Shown here one piece after another: positions 61,301 to 64,000 of a DNA stretch of 64,000 nt. The stretch is taken from assembly GCF_013184805.1 (NCBI RefSeq), contig NZ_JAATNG010000002.1:310001-374000 (forward strand), read 5' to 3'. The stretch is from Pseudoruegeria sp. HB172150 (GTDB lineage Bacteria > Pseudomonadota > Alphaproteobacteria > Rhodobacterales > Rhodobacteraceae). Positions within the stretch are counted from its first letter, which is position 1. The number at the start of each line of letters is the position of its first letter. A model generated the notes under the pieces. The model ran no database searches, was not told where the DNA came from, and saw only the letters and a list, made by a program, of their open reading frames with translations. A program made the position numbers and the translations under genes.

Positions 61301-63475
61301 TCAGTCCTCGGTGTGGGTCAGTTCCGGCACGTCCGCCGCGCCGGCGGACCCACGGCCCGACAGCGACGGGTTCTCCATGAAGAACCGGTGGCAGTTGAAG
61401 AAGGTCTCGCCCTCCTTCGGCATTTCGCGGGTGAATGTGCCGTCCGGCGCCATCACCCAGCTCTGCGCCTCGTCGGCGAGGTTGGCCGCCATGATCTGGC
61501 TGACGATCTGCGCCTTCACCGTGTCGTTCCGGCATTCCACCAGCGTCTCGACCCGACGGTTCAGGTTGCGGTCCATCCAGTCCGCCGAGGACATGAAGAC
61601 CCGCGCGCGGCGCGACGGCAGGTGGTGGCCGTTGCCGTAGCAGACGATGCGGGAATGTTCGAGGAACCGGCCCACGATGGATTTCACCCGGATGTTCTCG
61701 GACAGTCCCTTGATGCCGGGGCGGATGCCGCAGATGCCGCGGATCACCAGATTGATCTTCACCCCGCGCTGCGACGCCCTGTAGAGCGCGTCGATGATCT
61801 CGGGCTCGATGATGGAGTTCAGCTTGGCCCAGATTTCGGCCGGTTTCCCGGCCTCGGCATTGTCGCCCTCGACCTCCATCAGCTCGATCAGGCGCTTTTT
61901 CAGCGAGTGCGGTGAGATGGCGAGGTTTTCCAGCCCCTCCGGTTCGGCATAGCCGCCAACGTAGTTGAACACCTTGGTCGCGTCCCGGCCTAGGGCGGCA
62001 TCGCAGGTGAAGAAGCTGAGGTCGGTGTAGATCCGCGCGGTGATCGGGTGATAATTGCCGGTGCCGTAATGGGTGTAGGTCACCAGCTTGCCGCCCTCGC
62101 GCCGGACTACGGTGGAAATTTTGGCGTGGGTCTTCCAGTTGATGAACCCATAGATCACGTGGGCGCCGGCGCGTTCCAGACGCCGGGCCTGGCGGATGTT
62201 GGCGGCCTCGTCGAACCGGGCCTTCAGCTCGACCAGAGCGGTGACCGATTTGCCGGCTTCGGCGGCCTCGCAGAGCGCCTCGACAATCGGGGATTCCGTG
62301 GAGGTGCGGTACAGCGTCTGCTTGATCGCCAGCACATCCGGATCGGCCGCCGCCTGCTGCAGGAAGCGGATCACCATGTCGAAGGTCTCGTAGGGGTGGT
62401 GCAGCAGCATGTCCTTCTGCCGGATCGCGGCGAACATGTCGCCGTCGTGATCCGTCACCCGCTCGGGCACGCGCGGCGTGTAGCTGGGCCACAGCAGGTC
62501 GCGCCGGTTGTCGAGCACCAGTTCTTTCAGGTCGGCGATGCCGATCACGCCCTCGATCTCGATTACCTCGGATTCCTCGACGTGCAGTTCGTCGATGATC
62601 ATCTTGCGAAGGCCCTTGGGCGCATTGGTCGACAGTTTCAGCCGGATCACCTCGCCCCGGCGGCGGCGTTTCAGCGCCACCTCGAATTCGCGCACGAGAT
62701 CCTCGGCCTCGTCCTCGACCTCCAGATCGCTGTCGCGCAGGACGCGGAACGCGCAATGTCCGGTGACCTTGTAGCCCGGAAACAGGTCGCCGATGTAAAG
62801 CACCAGCAGCTCTTCCAGCGGCAGGAACCGTTGAACCTCGTCCTCGACCGGAAGGGCGACGAAGCGGTCGATCTGGTGCGGGATCGGCAGCAGCGCCTGC
62901 AATTCGCGCTTGTCGCTGGACCGCTGCATCTGCAGCGCCAGCGCGAAGCCGGTGTTCGGGATGAACGGGAACGGGTGCGCCGGGTCGATGGCCAGCGGCG
63001 ACAGCACCGGGAAGACATTCGACAGAAACATCTCGTCCAGATGCTCACGGTCGGTCTTTTTCAGGCTGTCGCGGCTCTCGATGACAATGGCGGCTGCTTC
63101 CATCTCGACCCGCAGGGCGTTCCAGACGGTCTGCTGCCGTTCCATCAGCTTGCGCGCGTCGGCGTTGATCAGTTCCAGCTGTTCCGACGGCGTCAGGCCG
63201 TCATCGGCGGGGTTGTTGTGGCCTTCGAGCGCCAGCTCGCGCAGGCCGGCAACGCGGACGGTGTAGAATTCGTCGAGGTTCGTGGCGCTGATCGACACGA
63301 AGCGCAGCCGTTCCAGCAGGGGCACCCGCGGGTTCTCTGCCTCTTCCAGCACCCGCCAGTTGAAGGCGAGCCAGCTGAGCTCTCGGTTGAAGAAACGCTT
63401 CGGCCCGGAAAACTCTTCGGGCGGCAGCTCGGTGGGGGCCGGAAACGGGGCCTTGAGGAAATCAGCCTGGGTCAT
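61301..63475 (-). CDS. ppk: Polyphosphate kinase 1
   Basis: 724 aa; reversibly polymerises ATP gamma-phosphate into polyphosphate. N-terminal FFNRELSWLAFNWRVLEEA, the middle QKDMLLHHPYETFD and the catalytic histidine region THYGTGNYHPITARIYTDLS are visible, plus the second histidine segment near GNGHHLPSRRARVFMSSADW. Forty bases downstream of the Hda-like gene on the same strand, so probably one operon. Confidence 0.96.
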   Translation of the reverse strand: MTQADFLKAPFPAPTELPPEEFSGPKRFFNRELSWLAFNWRVLEEAENPRVPLLERLRFVSISATNLDEFYTVRVAGLRELALEGHNNPADDGLTPSEQLELINADARKLMERQQTVWNALRVEMEAAAIVIESRDSLKKTDREHLDEMFLSNVFPVLSPLAIDPAHPFPFIPNTGFALALQMQRSSDKRELQALLPIPHQIDRFVALPVEDEVQRFLPLEELLVLYIGDLFPGYKVTGHCAFRVLRDSDLEVEDEAEDLVREFEVALKRRRRGEVIRLKLSTNAPKGLRKMIIDELHVEESEVIEIEGVIGIADLKELVLDNRRDLLWPSYTPRVPERVTDHDGDMFAAIRQKDMLLHHPYETFDMVIRFLQQAAADPDVLAIKQTLYRTSTESPIVEALCEAAEAGKSVTALVELKARFDEAANIRQARRLERAGAHVIYGFINWKTHAKISTVVRREGGKLVTYTHYGTGNYHPITARIYTDLSFFTCDAALGRDATKVFNYVGGYAEPEGLENLAISPHSLKKRLIELMEVEGDNAEAGKPAEIWAKLNSIIEPEIIDALYRASQRGVKINLVIRGICGIRPGIKGLSENIRVKSIVGRFLEHSRIVCYGNGHHLPSRRARVFMSSADWMDRNLNRRVETLVECRNDTVKAQIVSQIMAANLADEAQSWVMAPDGTFTREMPKEGETFFNCHRFFMENPSLSGRGSAGAADVPELTHTED

Positions 63476-63515
63476 GAGGGCGTCTTGGCGGCAGAAGGTG
63501 ACAATCGAGTGACAA

Positions 63516-64000
63516 TCATGGCCGTTCCGTATCGAGCTTGTCCAGAACCTCGCGGATCAGCGGCTTGGTCACCCGTCGGCGGCGCGCAAATGCCTCGCGG
63601 TTCAGCGCCTCTGCCAGCCGCTGTGCGGCGGAAAAGCGGCGTTCCATCCGGGTGAGCGCGTAAGTCACCGTATCCGGGTCGATTTCCAGCTGCCGCTCGT
63701 CGAGCTGCTTGAGCAGCACGGCGGTCAGCAGCGGATCGTCGGGCGGCTGCAGTTCCGTGGTGGCGGTGGCCTGCATCCGGCTGGCGAGGTCCGGCAGGGT
63801 GAGGTTCCAGCGCGAGGGCGGCAGGGTGGCGGTGATCAGCATCGGCCGCCCTTCGGCCAGGGCAAGGTTGTGCAGGTGGAACAGCGCCTCTTCGGCGGCG
63901 CGGTCGCCGGCGATGGTGTCGGCATCCTCTATCGCGATGGGGGTTTTTGCGAGCGTGGGGATGTCCGCCGCGGCCAGTTCGGCGGCGGGCAGGATCGTCG
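63516..64000 (-). CDS. hda: Hda-like DnaA-family protein, truncated by window edge
   Basis: The frame is open to the right edge (161 codons visible), so the N-terminus with the P-loop is outside. Visible: TPIAIEDADTIAG (Walker B-like region), LFHLHNLALAEGRPMLITATLPPSRW (sensor 1 region), PDLASRMQATATTELQPPDDPLL and the helical lid ERRFSAAQRLAEALNREA. It ends without the DnaA DNA-binding domain IV, as expected for Hda/HdaA, the protein that promotes DnaA-ATP hydrolysis after replication starts. Confidence 0.85.
   Translation of the reverse strand, partial: TILPAAELAAADIPTLAKTPIAIEDADTIAGDRAAEEALFHLHNLALAEGRPMLITATLPPSRWNLTLPDLASRMQATATTELQPPDDPLLTAVLLKQLDERQLEIDPDTVTYALTRMERRFSAAQRLAEALNREAFARRRRVTKPLIREVLDKLDTERP

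Noticed and set aside
61125-63655. Long frames (535-543 codons) on both strands over ppk
   Set aside because: Shadows of ppk; Arg/Pro/Gly-rich translations with no family features.
1-64000. tRNA, rRNA, insertion sequence, prophage, CRISPR or defence genes
   Set aside because: None of the intergenic stretches read as tRNA cloverleafs or repeats, and no transposase, integrase, phage or nuclease-defence motifs were seen.

Overview
The window is a GC-rich, gene-dense stretch of alphaproteobacterial chromosome. The gene set points to Rhodobacterales (Roseobacter/Rhodobacter group): betICBA with a choXWV-type choline importer, pccB/pccA with an ScfR (PccR-like) regulator and a methylmalonyl-CoA mutase, a TRAP carboxylate importer, Flp-type pilins, DUF1036 and DUF4174 proteins, and ppx/ppk beside an Hda-like gene. 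I see no rRNA, tRNA, CRISPR array, insertion sequence or prophage. The assignment to a group is inference from gene content.

Layout. 1-3.7 kb: nucleoside salvage operon deoA(partial)-deoB-add-upp, with overlapping start and stop codons. 3.8-9.8 kb: SPOR-domain protein, a PD40 beta-propeller protein, malonyl-CoA ligase (matB) divergent from a second acyl-CoA ligase, and a GntR/FCD regulator. 9.9-17.4 kb: TRAP transporter dctPQM, an altronate-dehydratase-type (UxaA) enzyme, two EamA exporters and a KdgK-type kinase, together resembling a sugar-acid uptake and catabolism module. 17.4-19.8 kb: ArgE-type deacetylase and a creatinase-fold DoeA-like hydrolase. 19.9-23.2 kb: a small Tad/Flp-like set (TPR lipoprotein, prepilin peptidase, two near-identical pilins) interrupted by truA. 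23.4-27.4 kb: two adjacent secreted DUF1036 proteins carrying four copies of the domain, facing an Hsp70-like ATPase. 27.6-31.4 kb: TonB-dependent receptor, MASE1-like membrane protein and an orphan winged-helix protein.

31.4-41.2 kb is a choline/choline-sulfate to glycine betaine locus: choV, choW and choX on the minus strand, betI-betC-betB-betA on the plus strand. An unrelated plus-strand gene (33856-34932) splits choX from choWV. A near-perfect BetI-like palindrome lies between choX and betI. 41.3-55.3 kb is a propionyl-CoA to succinyl-CoA locus: ScfR regulator, a Bcr/CflA-type exporter, pccB, small conserved genes including two short lipoproteins, pccA, a polytopic membrane protein coupled to pccA, a DUF4174 protein and methylmalonyl-CoA mutase. 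TTTGC-rich repeats sit before scfR and pccB. 55.5-59.4 kb holds small housekeeping or hypothetical genes (MAPEG, VOC, GNAT, DjlA-like, EEP, periplasmic protein). 59.4-64 kb: ppx, ppk and a truncated Hda-like gene, all minus strand, with an unusual hairpin-rich ppk-ppx spacer.

Most unusual items: the four DUF1036 copies with an invariant 32-32-14 cysteine spacing, one joined to an unrecognised C-terminal domain; the gene splitting the choline importer; a probable CTG start codon just after pccB; the ScfR operator candidates; and the ppk-ppx spacer with three hairpins and a LacI-like palindrome. I did not find a clearly new multi-gene system; the DUF1036 pair is the best candidate for undescribed biology.
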